Source: Nocardiopsis coralli (GTDB lineage: Bacteria; Actinomycetota; Actinomycetes; Streptosporangiales; Streptosporangiaceae). Taken from it: 64,000 nt of DNA. The stretch is from NCBI RefSeq assembly GCF_014892575.1, contig NZ_JADBGI010000019.1, forward strand, positions 53,164 to 117,163, read 5' to 3'. The position numbers and the translations under genes are program-made. Shown here piece after piece: positions 1 to 7,191 of this stretch (positions are counted from its first letter, which is position 1; the number at the start of each line of letters is the position of its first letter). Below the pieces are notes generated by a model. The model saw only the letters and a program-made list of their open reading frames with translations. It did not search any database and was not told the DNA's origin.

Positions 1-785
1 ATCGCACGCAGCACCCACGGCGCGACGAGGAACCCGACCACGGCCCACACCATGAGTACACCCGCCGCCTGGGGCAGGTCCCACGCGCCCGAGGCCTCGA
101 ACGCAGCGTCGGAGCCCGGCAGCGCCGCGGCGCGCACCCCCACGCCGACCCAGTACAGCGGGAGAGCCATACCGATCGCACCCACCCAGGCGGGAAAGAA
201 GTCCGTCGGGAAGAAGACCCCGGAGACCATCATCAGTGCCAGCAGGACAACCATGGTCAGCGCGAGCGTCACGCGCGGGTTGGTGGTGAGCGAACCCAGG
301 ATCGCCCCCAGGGGTATCAGCGCCAGAGCACCCAGCGCACAGACCCACGCGAGTGTGAGCGCGCCGCCCCATCCCTGGAGCGTGAACCCGTCGACCAGCA
401 GCAGCGCTGCCACGAGGACGAGCCCCACGGACAACGTGCACGTCATCAACAGCTGCAGGGCCTTGCCGACGGTGTAGGCGAGCATGCCGTGCGGCAGGGC
501 CTTGGCCCGCAGCAGGGTGCCGTCCTCGCGCTCGGTCCCGATGAGCTGGGCGAGGGTCAGCAGGGACGTGGTGACCAGGGCGAACACCACTCCTCCGGCG
601 ACGAAGTACCCGCTTCCGTCGACCCCGGTCGTGTTGTGGTCGAAGTTCAGGGTCGCCGCGAGCCCGACGAAGACCGCGGGGTAGAAGAGGTAGCCGAACA
701 GCTCGCCGGGGGTCGTGGACAGCCGCACGAAGTCGGTCCGGCCACGGGACGCCCCGACACGGACGGCCTGCATCACGGGGTTCAT
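1..785 (-). CDS. ABC-2 type transporter permease (C-terminus cut by window edge)
   Basis: Membrane subunit of a drug- or lipid-type ABC-2 exporter. Read on the minus strand, the frame starts with ATG at 785 and stays open to base 1, giving about 261 residues without a stop. It shows several hydrophobic helices and the ABC-2 pattern in which a cytoplasmic stretch with GTEREDGTL is followed by membrane segments. The start overlaps the stop of the upstream ATPase gene as ATGA, so the two are translationally coupled and surely act together. The last one or two helices probably lie beyond the window. Substrate cannot be told from the sequence. Confidence 0.88.
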   Translation of the reverse strand, partial: MNPVMQAVRVGASRGRTDFVRLSTTPGELFGYLFYPAVFVGLAATLNFDHNTTGVDGSGYFVAGGVVFALVTTSLLTLAQLIGTEREDGTLLRAKALPHGMLAYTVGKALQLLMTCTLSVGLVLVAALLLVDGFTLQGWGGALTLAWVCALGALALIPLGAILGSLTTNPRVTLALTMVVLLALMMVSGVFFPTDFFPAWVGAIGMALPLYWVGVGVRAAALPGSDAAFEASGAWDLPQAAGVLMVWAVVGFLVAPWVLRA

Positions 786-1759
786 CGGGTCTTCCTCTCG
801 AACTCGTCGGCAGCGCTCCGGGCGTCGCCGGCCTCGTGGCGGCGGACCAGGTCCATGTAGACGTCCTCGAGCGTGGCCCGGCCGACCCGCAGGTCGGCGA
901 CGGCGTCACCGTGCTCGGCGTACAGATCGGCGACGAAGCGCGCCGGTTCGCGGGTGCTGTGCACGTTGCGGCGGCCGTCCACGCTCCACACGACCTCGCT
1001 GTCCCCACCGAGGGCCAGCACGAGCTCCTCGGCGCTGCCGTCGGCGACGATCCGCCCGCCGGTCAGCACGAGGATCCGGTCGGCGAGCCTCTCGGCCTCG
1101 TCCAGGTCGTGGGTGGTGAGCAGCACGGCGGTGTCGTTCTCGTCGACGGCGTCGTGCACGAGGTCGTGGAACTCCCGTCGTGCCTGCGGGTCCAGCCCCG
1201 CGGACGGTTCGTCGAGGAACAGCAACCGGGGCCGCCCGACCAGGCCGATGGCGACGTCGAGCCTGCGCCGCTGCCCGCCGGAGAGCTGTTTGACCCGCTT
1301 CTGCGCGTTCCCGTTCAGCCCCACACGGTCGATGAGCACGTCCGTGTCCACCGGGCGCGGGCGCTCGGGCGTGGCGTAGGCGGCGTAGTGGCGTCCGATG
1401 TGGTGCAGGAGTTCGCGCACACGCCACACGCCGTGGTCGCGCCAGGACTGCAGCACGACCCCGAGGTCGGCTCGCCAGGCTTCTCCCACGTGTTCGGGGT
1501 CCCGGCCGAGGACTTCCACACGGCCGGCCGAGCGGTGGCGGAACCCTTCCAGGATCTCGATGGTGGTGGTCTTGCCCGCCCCGTTCGGGCCGAGGAGGGC
1601 GATGATCTCGCCGGCGCGCACGGTCAGGTCCACGCCGTCCAGGACCCGGACGGCCCCGTACTCCATGCGCAGCCCTTCGACCGCGACGACCGTGTCCTTG
1701 GGGACCCCGCTGGCGGGGTCCACGGCCCGTCCCGCGGGTTGTTCCGGGATGGTGTCCAC
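782..1759 (-). CDS. ABC exporter ATP-binding protein (DrrA-like)
   Basis: ATPase of the ABC-2 exporter whose permease follows directly. About 325 residues. Visible motifs are Walker A (GPNGAGKTT), the signature LSGGQRRR, Walker B (LLFLDEP) and a switch histidine (TTHD), followed by a C-terminal extension of about 90 residues as in daunorubicin-resistance type ATPases. I chose GTG at 1759 because GGAGAG lies just upstream and homology begins soon after; the frame continues upstream but reads as non-coding. An 18-bp inverted repeat lies 37 bp before the start, suggesting control by a dimeric repressor not seen in this window. Confidence 0.92.
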   Translation of the reverse strand: MDTIPEQPAGRAVDPASGVPKDTVVAVEGLRMEYGAVRVLDGVDLTVRAGEIIALLGPNGAGKTTTIEILEGFRHRSAGRVEVLGRDPEHVGEAWRADLGVVLQSWRDHGVWRVRELLHHIGRHYAAYATPERPRPVDTDVLIDRVGLNGNAQKRVKQLSGGQRRRLDVAIGLVGRPRLLFLDEPSAGLDPQARREFHDLVHDAVDENDTAVLLTTHDLDEAERLADRILVLTGGRIVADGSAEELVLALGGDSEVVWSVDGRRNVHSTREPARFVADLYAEHGDAVADLRVGRATLEDVYMDLVRRHEAGDARSAADEFERKTR

Positions 1760-1795
1760 AGCTCTCCTTCGATCCGTACAACCCTTCGTTCGTCT

Positions 1796-1813
1796 TGTAG
1801 TAGGTGTACTACA
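1796..1813. promoter_or_regulatory. Perfect inverted repeat, likely repressor operator
   Basis: The sequence TGTAGTA-ggtg-TACTACA is a perfect 7-bp inverted repeat with a 4-nt spacer. It lies between the divergent ABC exporter operon and the VOC gene, close to the start of the ATPase gene. The form resembles sites of GntR/YtrA-type or TetR-type repressors that often control ABC-2 exporters. That assignment is inference; no cognate regulator gene is adjacent within the window. Confidence 0.55.
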
Positions 1814-2008
1814 TTTGACCGCAGAGGCGCTACGGGCGATTCGGTCGGAAATCGATTCCCCGACACGCTTCCGCAGGTCAGCGGTGTCGGGAGGTGGCCG
1901 CATCCGGCCACGGGAGGACAGCCGCACGCAACAGGACGGGCCAACGGCGGCGTGAAGCGGGACAATGGCTTGGACGGCCGTCGCCCCACTCCCGTAGGAG
2001 GCCCGCAC

Positions 2009-2413
2009 ATGCGATGCAGCTACATCCGGCTCCTGGTCAACGACTACGAGGCGTGCTTTCGCTTCTACGCCGACCTGCTCAAACTCCCGATCCTGTGGGG
2101 GGACGAGAGCAGCCGCTACGCGGAGTTCGACGTCGGGTCCACGACCAAGCTCGCGATCAACCAGCGCGAGGTGATGGCCGAGGCCCTGGAGACCGACACC
2201 GCCGACCCCGACCTGCCCAACCAGGACCGCCTCGCCGTGGTCTTCGAGGTCGAGGACGTCGACGCGACCGCTGAACAGCTCGTCGCCGACGGCGCGCGCC
2301 AGGTCATGGAACCGCGCGACTGGACGGCGTGGGGCATCCGCGCGGCGCACTTCCGCGACCCGGACGGCTACCTGCTGGAGATCAACTGCCCGCTGATCCC
2401 CGTCCGGGACTGA
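2009..2413 (+). CDS. VOC/glyoxalase-family protein
   Basis: A 134-residue single-domain vicinal oxygen chelate protein. The N-terminal beta strand (MRCSYIRLLVNDYEACFRFY) and the C-terminal HFRDPDGYLLEI element are typical of the glyoxalase/bleomycin-resistance/dioxygenase superfamily. Such proteins may bind a metal and act on a small molecule or sequester a drug; the substrate is unknown. GTAGGAGG sits at good spacing before the ATG. It is transcribed away from the ABC exporter, and both may share the regulatory region at 1760-2008. Confidence 0.85.
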   Translation: MRCSYIRLLVNDYEACFRFYADLLKLPILWGDESSRYAEFDVGSTTKLAINQREVMAEALETDTADPDLPNQDRLAVVFEVEDVDATAEQLVADGARQVMEPRDWTAWGIRAAHFRDPDGYLLEINCPLIPVRD

Positions 2414-2428
2414 CCGCGCACGCGGCCG

Positions 2429-3196
2429 TCAGGAACCGAGGTGCTCCACCAGGAGCTGGTTGACCCGGTCGGTCCGCTCCACACCGAGCAGGTGCGCGGC
2501 GCCGGGCACGACCTCGAACCGCACGTCCGCGAGGCCGTCGGCCAGGCGCCGCCCGTGGCCCGGGGGCAGCAGCGGGTCGTGCGCGGCCGAAGCGACGAGC
2601 GTGGGCACCCTGACCTCGGGGATCAGGCGGCGCTGGTCCATGTCCGCGACGGCCCCGCACACGGACGCGAACCCCTCCGGGTCGAGCCCGGCGACGTCCT
2701 CGGCCAGCGCGGTGGCCACCTCGGGGCGTTCCTCGTACATGTCGGGGGTGAACCAGGGCAGGACGACGTCGGCGGTGACGGCCTGCATGCCGGCGGTGCT
2801 CGCGCGGGCAGCGATGCGGTCCCACCGGAGGGTGTGCGGGGTGCGCGCGGCGGGCGCCAGCAACGCCATGCGGTCGATGGTGCGGGGCGAGTTCACGGCG
2901 ATCCACACCAACAGCGACGAGCTCAGCCCCGCGCCGACCGCCGACACCCGGGTGATGCCTTCGGCGTCGAGCACGCCGAGCAGGTCCAGGGCGAGGTCCT
3001 CGATGCGGTAGGGGCCTTCGGGGGCGTCCGATCCCCCGTGCCCGCGGTGGTCGATGCGCAGGACCCGGTGGCCCCCGGTGAGCTCGGGCATCTGTGGTTC
3101 CCACACCGACATGCGGGCTCCGAAGGGCGGGACGAGGAGCACGACGGGGGCGTGGCGGGGCCCGTCGAGCCGGTACTGGAGCGGATTCACGGGCAT
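2429..3196 (-). CDS. Alpha/beta hydrolase-fold protein with altered nucleophile elbow
   Basis: A 255-residue alpha/beta hydrolase-fold protein most like 3-oxoadipate enol-lactonase (PcaD) relatives. The fold is clear: an N-terminal LLVPPFG oxyanion region, RIDHRGHGGSDAP, a late acid (AAHDPLLPP) and the catalytic histidine (GAAHLLG). In an ungapped comparison with PcaD-type proteins, however, the nucleophile elbow GLSMGG aligns with GAGLSS, which puts glycine where the catalytic serine should be. The start ATG at 3196 has GGAGG at ideal spacing; an in-frame upstream start lacks a ribosome site. Its 3' end nearly meets the VOC gene. Confidence 0.82.
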   Translation of the reverse strand: MPVNPLQYRLDGPRHAPVVLLVPPFGARMSVWEPQMPELTGGHRVLRIDHRGHGGSDAPEGPYRIEDLALDLLGVLDAEGITRVSAVGAGLSSSLLVWIAVNSPRTIDRMALLAPAARTPHTLRWDRIAARASTAGMQAVTADVVLPWFTPDMYEERPEVATALAEDVAGLDPEGFASVCGAVADMDQRRLIPEVRVPTLVASAAHDPLLPPGHGRRLADGLADVRFEVVPGAAHLLGVERTDRVNQLLVEHLGS

Positions 3197-3366
3197 CGCA
3201 CCTCCGGGTCGACTCGTCCGCCAGGGTATCGGGTGGCTCTTCGGCGGCCGAGGGCGGCGCACGCCCGACCTGACCGTGAGTCACACCCTCAGCAATGCAC
3301 TCAGCACTCTCCGTGTGCGCGACCATGGGTGGCACGGCGACCCGCCGCGGCACCGAGGAGGAGAAC

Positions 3367-3549
3367 GTGACCCCGACCTGGGACGACATCGACGCCGACG
3401 CCCTGCGCGAGACCATGCGGTACTCGGGGGCCCTGTCGGAGGTGGAGGCGATCAACCTGGCGCTGCGCGTCTACGCGGCGCGACACCGGAGCCGGACGGA
3501 GGCCGGGCGGGAACGCGAACGCCGCACGGCGCAGCGCCGCGCGAGCTGA
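3367..3549 (+). CDS. VapB-like type II antitoxin, orphan
   Basis: A 60-residue protein. The stretch LRETMRYSGALSEVEAINLA followed by LRVYAARHR resembles the VapB-type antitoxin pattern (MRLSGxxTKTEAVNxALREY), which forms a short DNA-binding domain and tail. No PIN toxin gene follows: the next 330 bases hold a structured RNA and then SURF1. It is therefore an orphan antitoxin, a remnant, or a stand-alone regulator. GTG at 3367 was chosen because GAGGAG lies just before it; an upstream in-frame ATG at 3295 would add 24 residues of low coding quality. Confidence 0.6.
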   Translation: MTPTWDDIDADALRETMRYSGALSEVEAINLALRVYAARHRSRTEAGRERERRTAQRRAS

Positions 3550-3577
3550 ACGGGGGCGGGGGCAGGGGTCCGCACAC

Positions 3578-3634
3578 AAAAAGCGGCGAGGGTCGCTTCC
3601 GCATCCCCCCTCAAAGTACGGAAGCGACCCTCGC
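3578..3634 (-). terminator. Rho-independent terminator reading leftward
   Basis: On the minus strand the 16-bp hairpin at 3634-3586 is followed within three bases by five T (3582-3578) and then GTGTG. This is a strong intrinsic terminator. It is also 6C hairpin 1. There is no protein gene ending here on the minus strand, so it must end a short transcript starting to the right. Confidence 0.6.
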
Positions 3635-3673
3635 CTCGGGAAGCGGCCGGCGACTCCTCCCCCCTGGAGTCGC
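3586..3673 (+). ncRNA. 6C-type structured RNA
   Basis: Two hairpins each carry a run of exactly six C in the loop when read on the plus strand, which is the definition of the actinobacterial 6C RNA. Hairpin 1 (3586-3634) has a perfect 16-bp stem and its C-run at 3605-3610. Hairpin 2 (3650-3673) has an 8-bp stem and the loop T-CCCCCC-T. A third inverted repeat follows at 3691-3716. By the family definition the RNA would run on the plus strand, but the clearest promoter and the U-rich terminator lie on the minus strand, so the strand is uncertain. Known 6C RNAs act through their C-rich loops on G-rich ribosome sites. Confidence 0.72.
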
Positions 3674-3725
3674 GGCCTTGAAGGTCTCTCCGCGGAAGCG
3701 ATCGTGTCGTTCCGCGTTGATAGGA

Positions 3726-3754
3726 ACACTACCCACCCCACCCTCGAATAACAA
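3726..3754 (-). promoter_or_regulatory. Possible sigma-70-type promoter for a leftward small RNA
   Basis: On the minus strand TTGTTA (3754-3749) and TAGTGT (3731-3726) are separated by 17 bases. A start near 3719 would give an RNA of about 140 nt containing the three hairpins at 3716-3691, 3673-3650 and 3634-3586 and ending at the T-run near 3578. The match to consensus is moderate. Confidence 0.4.
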
Positions 3755-3867
3755 CCCTGAGTCACAGAGAACTACTTAAAGTAATTGTCATGGTGAAACA
3801 GAGAGGAGCCAAGCGTGTGTGGCCATCGTCAACCGGGGGTCATGGTCGCCCGCTCGCAGACCGGACC

Positions 3868-3873
3868 TAGCCT
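3868..3873 (+). promoter_or_regulatory. Minus-10 element TAGCCT of a leaderless promoter
   Basis: TAGCCT is followed by six bases and then the GTG start of the SURF1 gene, with no ribosome binding site. This is the usual layout of actinobacterial leaderless transcripts and recurs several times in this window. Confidence 0.6.
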
Positions 3874-3879
3874 GGAACG

Positions 3880-4698
3880 GTGAGATCACCGCTCCTGACC
3901 CCGCGCTGGCTGGGCATCCACCTGGCGGCCCTGATCGTCCTGGTTGTGTGCGTCGCCGGCACCGGCTGGCAGGTCGTGCGCTCCTTCGAACCCGACCGGG
4001 AGACCATCACCAACCCGGTCGAGGATCTCGCCGACGCGCGTCCCGTCGAGGCGGACTTCGAGCCGGGCGAGTACATGCACCCGGACCAGATCGCCAACAG
4101 CGCCGTGCAGGCCGGCGGGCACTACGACGGCGACGACCAGCTCCTCGTGCCCCGGATCGAGGACGGCGTCGAGGGTTACGACGTGGTCCTGCCCCTGGTC
4201 ACCGACTCCGGCGCGGTCATCACGGTCAACCGCGGCTGGACCGAGGACCCCGACGACGTTCCCGCCCCGCCCGGCGGCCGGGTCTCGGTGACGGGGTGGC
4301 TCCTGCCGGCCCAGACCGCCGAGGACGGCATCCGCCCCATGGAGATGCCCGAGGGCCAGGTCGAGCGCATCGCCCCGGCCGTGCTGCTGCAGGAGTGGGA
4401 GCACGACGACATGTACGAGGGTTACATCGTCCTTCCGGAACAGGACCCGGCCAACGACGGCCTCGCCCCGGTGCCCCCGCCCGAACCTCCGACGGGCGTC
4501 ACCGTCAACTGGCGCAGCCTCAGTTATTCGATCCAGTGGGGCATGTTCGGTGTCTCCGCGGTCGTCTTCTGGATCATCCTCATGCGCCGCGAGCTCGAGG
4601 AGGTCCGGAACCGCGAAGAGGCCCGCACCCACGACGGGGAACGGGCCTCCGGAGACGGTGACGGCGGGGATCAGCCGGTGGTGGGTGCGGGTTCCTGA
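3880..4698 (+). CDS. SURF1-family cytochrome oxidase assembly protein
   Basis: A 272-residue membrane protein with one helix at residues 10-30 and another near 225-245, enclosing an extracytoplasmic domain. This is the SURF1 topology. The segment VITVNRGWTEDPDDVP and the pattern before the second helix (NWRSLSYSIQWGMFGVSAVV) are characteristic. SURF1 helps insert heme a during aa3 cytochrome oxidase assembly. The GTG start is set by a minus-10 element six bases upstream, so the mRNA is probably leaderless. The last 28 bases overlap the convergent DUF3817 gene tail to tail. Confidence 0.85.
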   Translation: MRSPLLTPRWLGIHLAALIVLVVCVAGTGWQVVRSFEPDRETITNPVEDLADARPVEADFEPGEYMHPDQIANSAVQAGGHYDGDDQLLVPRIEDGVEGYDVVLPLVTDSGAVITVNRGWTEDPDDVPAPPGGRVSVTGWLLPAQTAEDGIRPMEMPEGQVERIAPAVLLQEWEHDDMYEGYIVLPEQDPANDGLAPVPPPEPPTGVTVNWRSLSYSIQWGMFGVSAVVFWIILMRRELEEVRNREEARTHDGERASGDGDGGDQPVVGAGS

Positions 4699-5087
4699 CC
4701 CCCGCCCTCCACGGCAGCGGCCTCCTTCGCGCGCTCCTGCTCCACGACACGGCGCTCGATGACGAAGCCCAGGACCGGGATGGTGCCCGACAGCGCGACG
4801 CCCAGGGTGCGGCCCGCACCCCAGCGGCGGTCGAGGGCGACCCAGATGACCACGAGCACGTAGGCCATGTACACGTAGCCGTGCGGCAGGGTGATGTAGA
4901 GGACCAGGGGTGTGTCCGGGCCGAACCAGTGCTCCCAGCCCTGAGGGGCGTTCATGAGGGCGAACATGGAGTCCTCGCCCACGAGGTAACGGGCCGGCAT
5001 GGCAATGAAGACCAGCCCGATCAGGAACACACCCGTGACCCAGGCGAGCACTCTGTAGAGACCGAACGACACGCGACTCTTGTCCAC
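4671..5087 (-). CDS. DUF3817 integral membrane protein
   Basis: A 138-residue protein with three to four hydrophobic segments. The stretches YRVLAWVTGVFLIGL and LPHGYVYMAYVLVV, with the conserved HG, are typical of the actinobacterial DUF3817 family, whose function is not known. The start is GTG at 5087. The charged tail ends inside the SURF1 coding sequence on the other strand, so the two genes overlap convergently by 28 bases. Confidence 0.85.
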   Translation of the reverse strand: MDKSRVSFGLYRVLAWVTGVFLIGLVFIAMPARYLVGEDSMFALMNAPQGWEHWFGPDTPLVLYITLPHGYVYMAYVLVVIWVALDRRWGAGRTLGVALSGTIPVLGFVIERRVVEQERAKEAAAVEGGGQEPAPTTG

Positions 5088-5246
5088 CGTTACCCCGCTT
5101 CATGACGACCGACGGCCCCGCGTTGCGGACGGCGGGGCCTCTCCCCACGAGGCTAAACGCCGCCCGCGACCACCCCGATCCGGGGCCGTTGCAGGCGGCG
5201 CCATCTCACACGGTCGCGCACGTCACCCCTGTTCGGCGGGCACGTG

Positions 5247-6779
5247 TCAGCCCTGCTTCGCACGCACGGGGCTGGACCAGCGGCCGTCGGAGCGCGCCGT
5301 CCACGCCTTGGGGATCGTGCGCAGCGCGAGGAAGGCGTCGACGATGCGCACCGGGAAGAAGAACAGCCCGTACACCAGGTAGGACGGGCGCCGCCGCACC
5401 ATCGCCATGAGGCAGGTCAGCATGTAGTCGGGTACGAACAGCCCGATGAGCACGGCGCTGAGCGGCAGGAACGCGCTGACCGCGGTGAAACCGTCCTCGA
5501 AGAAGGGCAGCGCCATGACGGCGTCTCCCCCGAACGTGCCCAGCGCGACGAACGCACCCGCCAGCACGGTCGCGAGCAGCACGAGCGAGACGACCACGAC
5601 CTCGAACACGTAGAGCACCAGCGCGGCGCAGAAGCTGCTGGGCCAGAGCTTGTGCCGGCGGATGGTCTGCCAGAACCCGAGGGTCCAGCGGCTGACCTGG
5701 CGGTAGTAGTCCCGCAGGGTGAAGGGGTCCTGGCTGTAGGCCTTGGTGTCGGGGTTCATCGAGACCCGGCCGAGGCGCTTGTGGTGCACCTCGAAGGTCA
5801 TGTTGAAGTCCTCGATGACGAGGCCGCGCGGGTTGATGTCGATCTCGCGCAGGGCGCTGGTGCGGTAGACGCTGGCGAAGCCCGGGACGATGAAGGACAC
5901 GTTCGCGTGCCGCCAGGTCTGCCCGAACCGCATGAGGTACTGGAGCATGAAGTAGAGCCGGTCGCGGTAGGCGGAGATGAGGCGCCCCACGAAGCTGCGC
6001 TCGTCCGGCTTCCACTCGGAGACCACGAACCCGGCGACGGCGGCCACGTCGGGCTCGGCGAGCTGGCGTCTGGCCCCCTCGACGTAGCGGTCGTCCAGTT
6101 CGGTGTCGGCGTCGAGGATGAGCACGCCGTCGTAGTGATCGGTGAGGCCGAACTCCTCGACGACGGCCTCGATCGCGCCGGCCTTGCCGCGGTTGTTGAG
6201 CAGTTCCAGCACGTTGACGCCGGTGCCAGCTGCGATCTCGGCGGTGGTGTCGGCGGAGGCGTCGGAGACCACGTAGACGTCCCACCGCGCGAAGAGGCGC
6301 AGGGCCGAGGCGATGGCCGCCTCGATGACGGGTTCCTCGTTGTGCGCCGGGATCACCACCGCGATGGAGAGGTCCTCCGGGTCGATCGGGTCGGCGGGAC
6401 CGTCGTCCGCGTCGGTGGTTGCAACGGGGTTCCCGGTGGGTTCCGGTCCGTCCTCCACGGTGTCCGGAAGCGGCCCCGAACCGGCCCCGGCCCCCACCAG
6501 TACCCGTTCCAGCTCGGGCTCGACCTGTGCCCGCCCGGCCCTGGCGACACGGCGCCGGGAGGCCGCGGAGCGCACCGAGTCCTCGCCCAGGCGCAGTAGG
6601 CCCACGACCGTCCAGAGCAGCAGGTTCGCGCCGAAGGCCAGCCACAGGAAGACGTAGCCGAGGGCGCCCAGCCCGGACGCCGCCGCGACGCCCGTGGCGA
6701 AGTCGAACCAGTAGACGAACAGGGCGGCGGCCAGGGCCAGGGCGACCAGCCCGACCAGCACGCCGAGGATGAAACGCAT
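5247..6779 (-). CDS. Membrane glycosyltransferase family 2 (processive type)
   Basis: About 510 residues. Two N-terminal helices and a disordered linker precede a GT-A domain, followed by four or five C-terminal helices. The catalytic signature is complete: VSDASAD for nucleotide binding, the DxD in LDADTELDD, the acid in IEDFNMTF, and QVSRW as the Q-x-x-R-W motif of processive synthases such as PgaC, HAS and BcsA. It probably polymerises and extrudes a beta-linked polysaccharide. ATG at 6779 is preferred because AGGA lies 11 bases upstream; a GTG nine bases earlier is possible. It is transcribed away from the WbqC/PIG-L/epimerase operon, with which it probably works. Confidence 0.88.
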   Translation of the reverse strand: MRFILGVLVGLVALALAAALFVYWFDFATGVAAASGLGALGYVFLWLAFGANLLLWTVVGLLRLGEDSVRSAASRRRVARAGRAQVEPELERVLVGAGAGSGPLPDTVEDGPEPTGNPVATTDADDGPADPIDPEDLSIAVVIPAHNEEPVIEAAIASALRLFARWDVYVVSDASADTTAEIAAGTGVNVLELLNNRGKAGAIEAVVEEFGLTDHYDGVLILDADTELDDRYVEGARRQLAEPDVAAVAGFVVSEWKPDERSFVGRLISAYRDRLYFMLQYLMRFGQTWRHANVSFIVPGFASVYRTSALREIDINPRGLVIEDFNMTFEVHHKRLGRVSMNPDTKAYSQDPFTLRDYYRQVSRWTLGFWQTIRRHKLWPSSFCAALVLYVFEVVVVSLVLLATVLAGAFVALGTFGGDAVMALPFFEDGFTAVSAFLPLSAVLIGLFVPDYMLTCLMAMVRRRPSYLVYGLFFFPVRIVDAFLALRTIPKAWTARSDGRWSSPVRAKQG

Positions 6780-7191
6780 GCTTCGCACAGTCCTGGGACC
6801 TCTCCGAAAGTTCTGGGTTTCGGGCCGACATGAATCCGCAAAGCCGGCGTTGGGTTGACGCCCCTCGCGACCGATGGGTTCACAAGCTTTCGTGGCCTAT
6901 GGAGGCCACACGAATATTCTGCACGGGCTTGTATCTGCTGGTACCCATTAGAAGATATGTGCGGTGGGCTTCGAACGGTGACGATCGGCTCCGGTTTATC
7001 ACGATCGCCCGGAATCGACGCCGACGAGTACGTGTGCGATCCGACGGAGGAGAATCATCAGCGCGCCAGGTGCTTTTCTGCCCAAATCACCCAGCATTCC
7101 CCTCGGGCCACAGCCGCACCAGGCCACCGCCGCGGGGACTCCACCCAAAGGCGCAGGCCAACGCATCGCGTGCGTCCATCAGCCGCACTAC
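6780..7191. other. Divergent control region between glycosyltransferase and WbqC genes
   Basis: About 400 bases, noticeably richer in A+T than its surroundings. It holds a perfect hairpin GTGGCCT-atgg-AGGCCAC at 6892-6909 and an A/T-rich stretch at 6925-6960 that could carry promoters. A strong ribosome site, GGAGGAG, lies at 7046-7052, in the WbqC frame but with no ATG, GTG or TTG after it. The WbqC family N-terminus is encoded in-frame up to at least 7159, so the true gene start lies inside this region. Confidence 0.5.

Noticed and set aside
836..2008. A long plus-strand frame running into the VOC gene
   Set aside because: The part before 2009 is antisense to the ABC ATPase gene. A clear ribosome site sets the VOC start at 2009.
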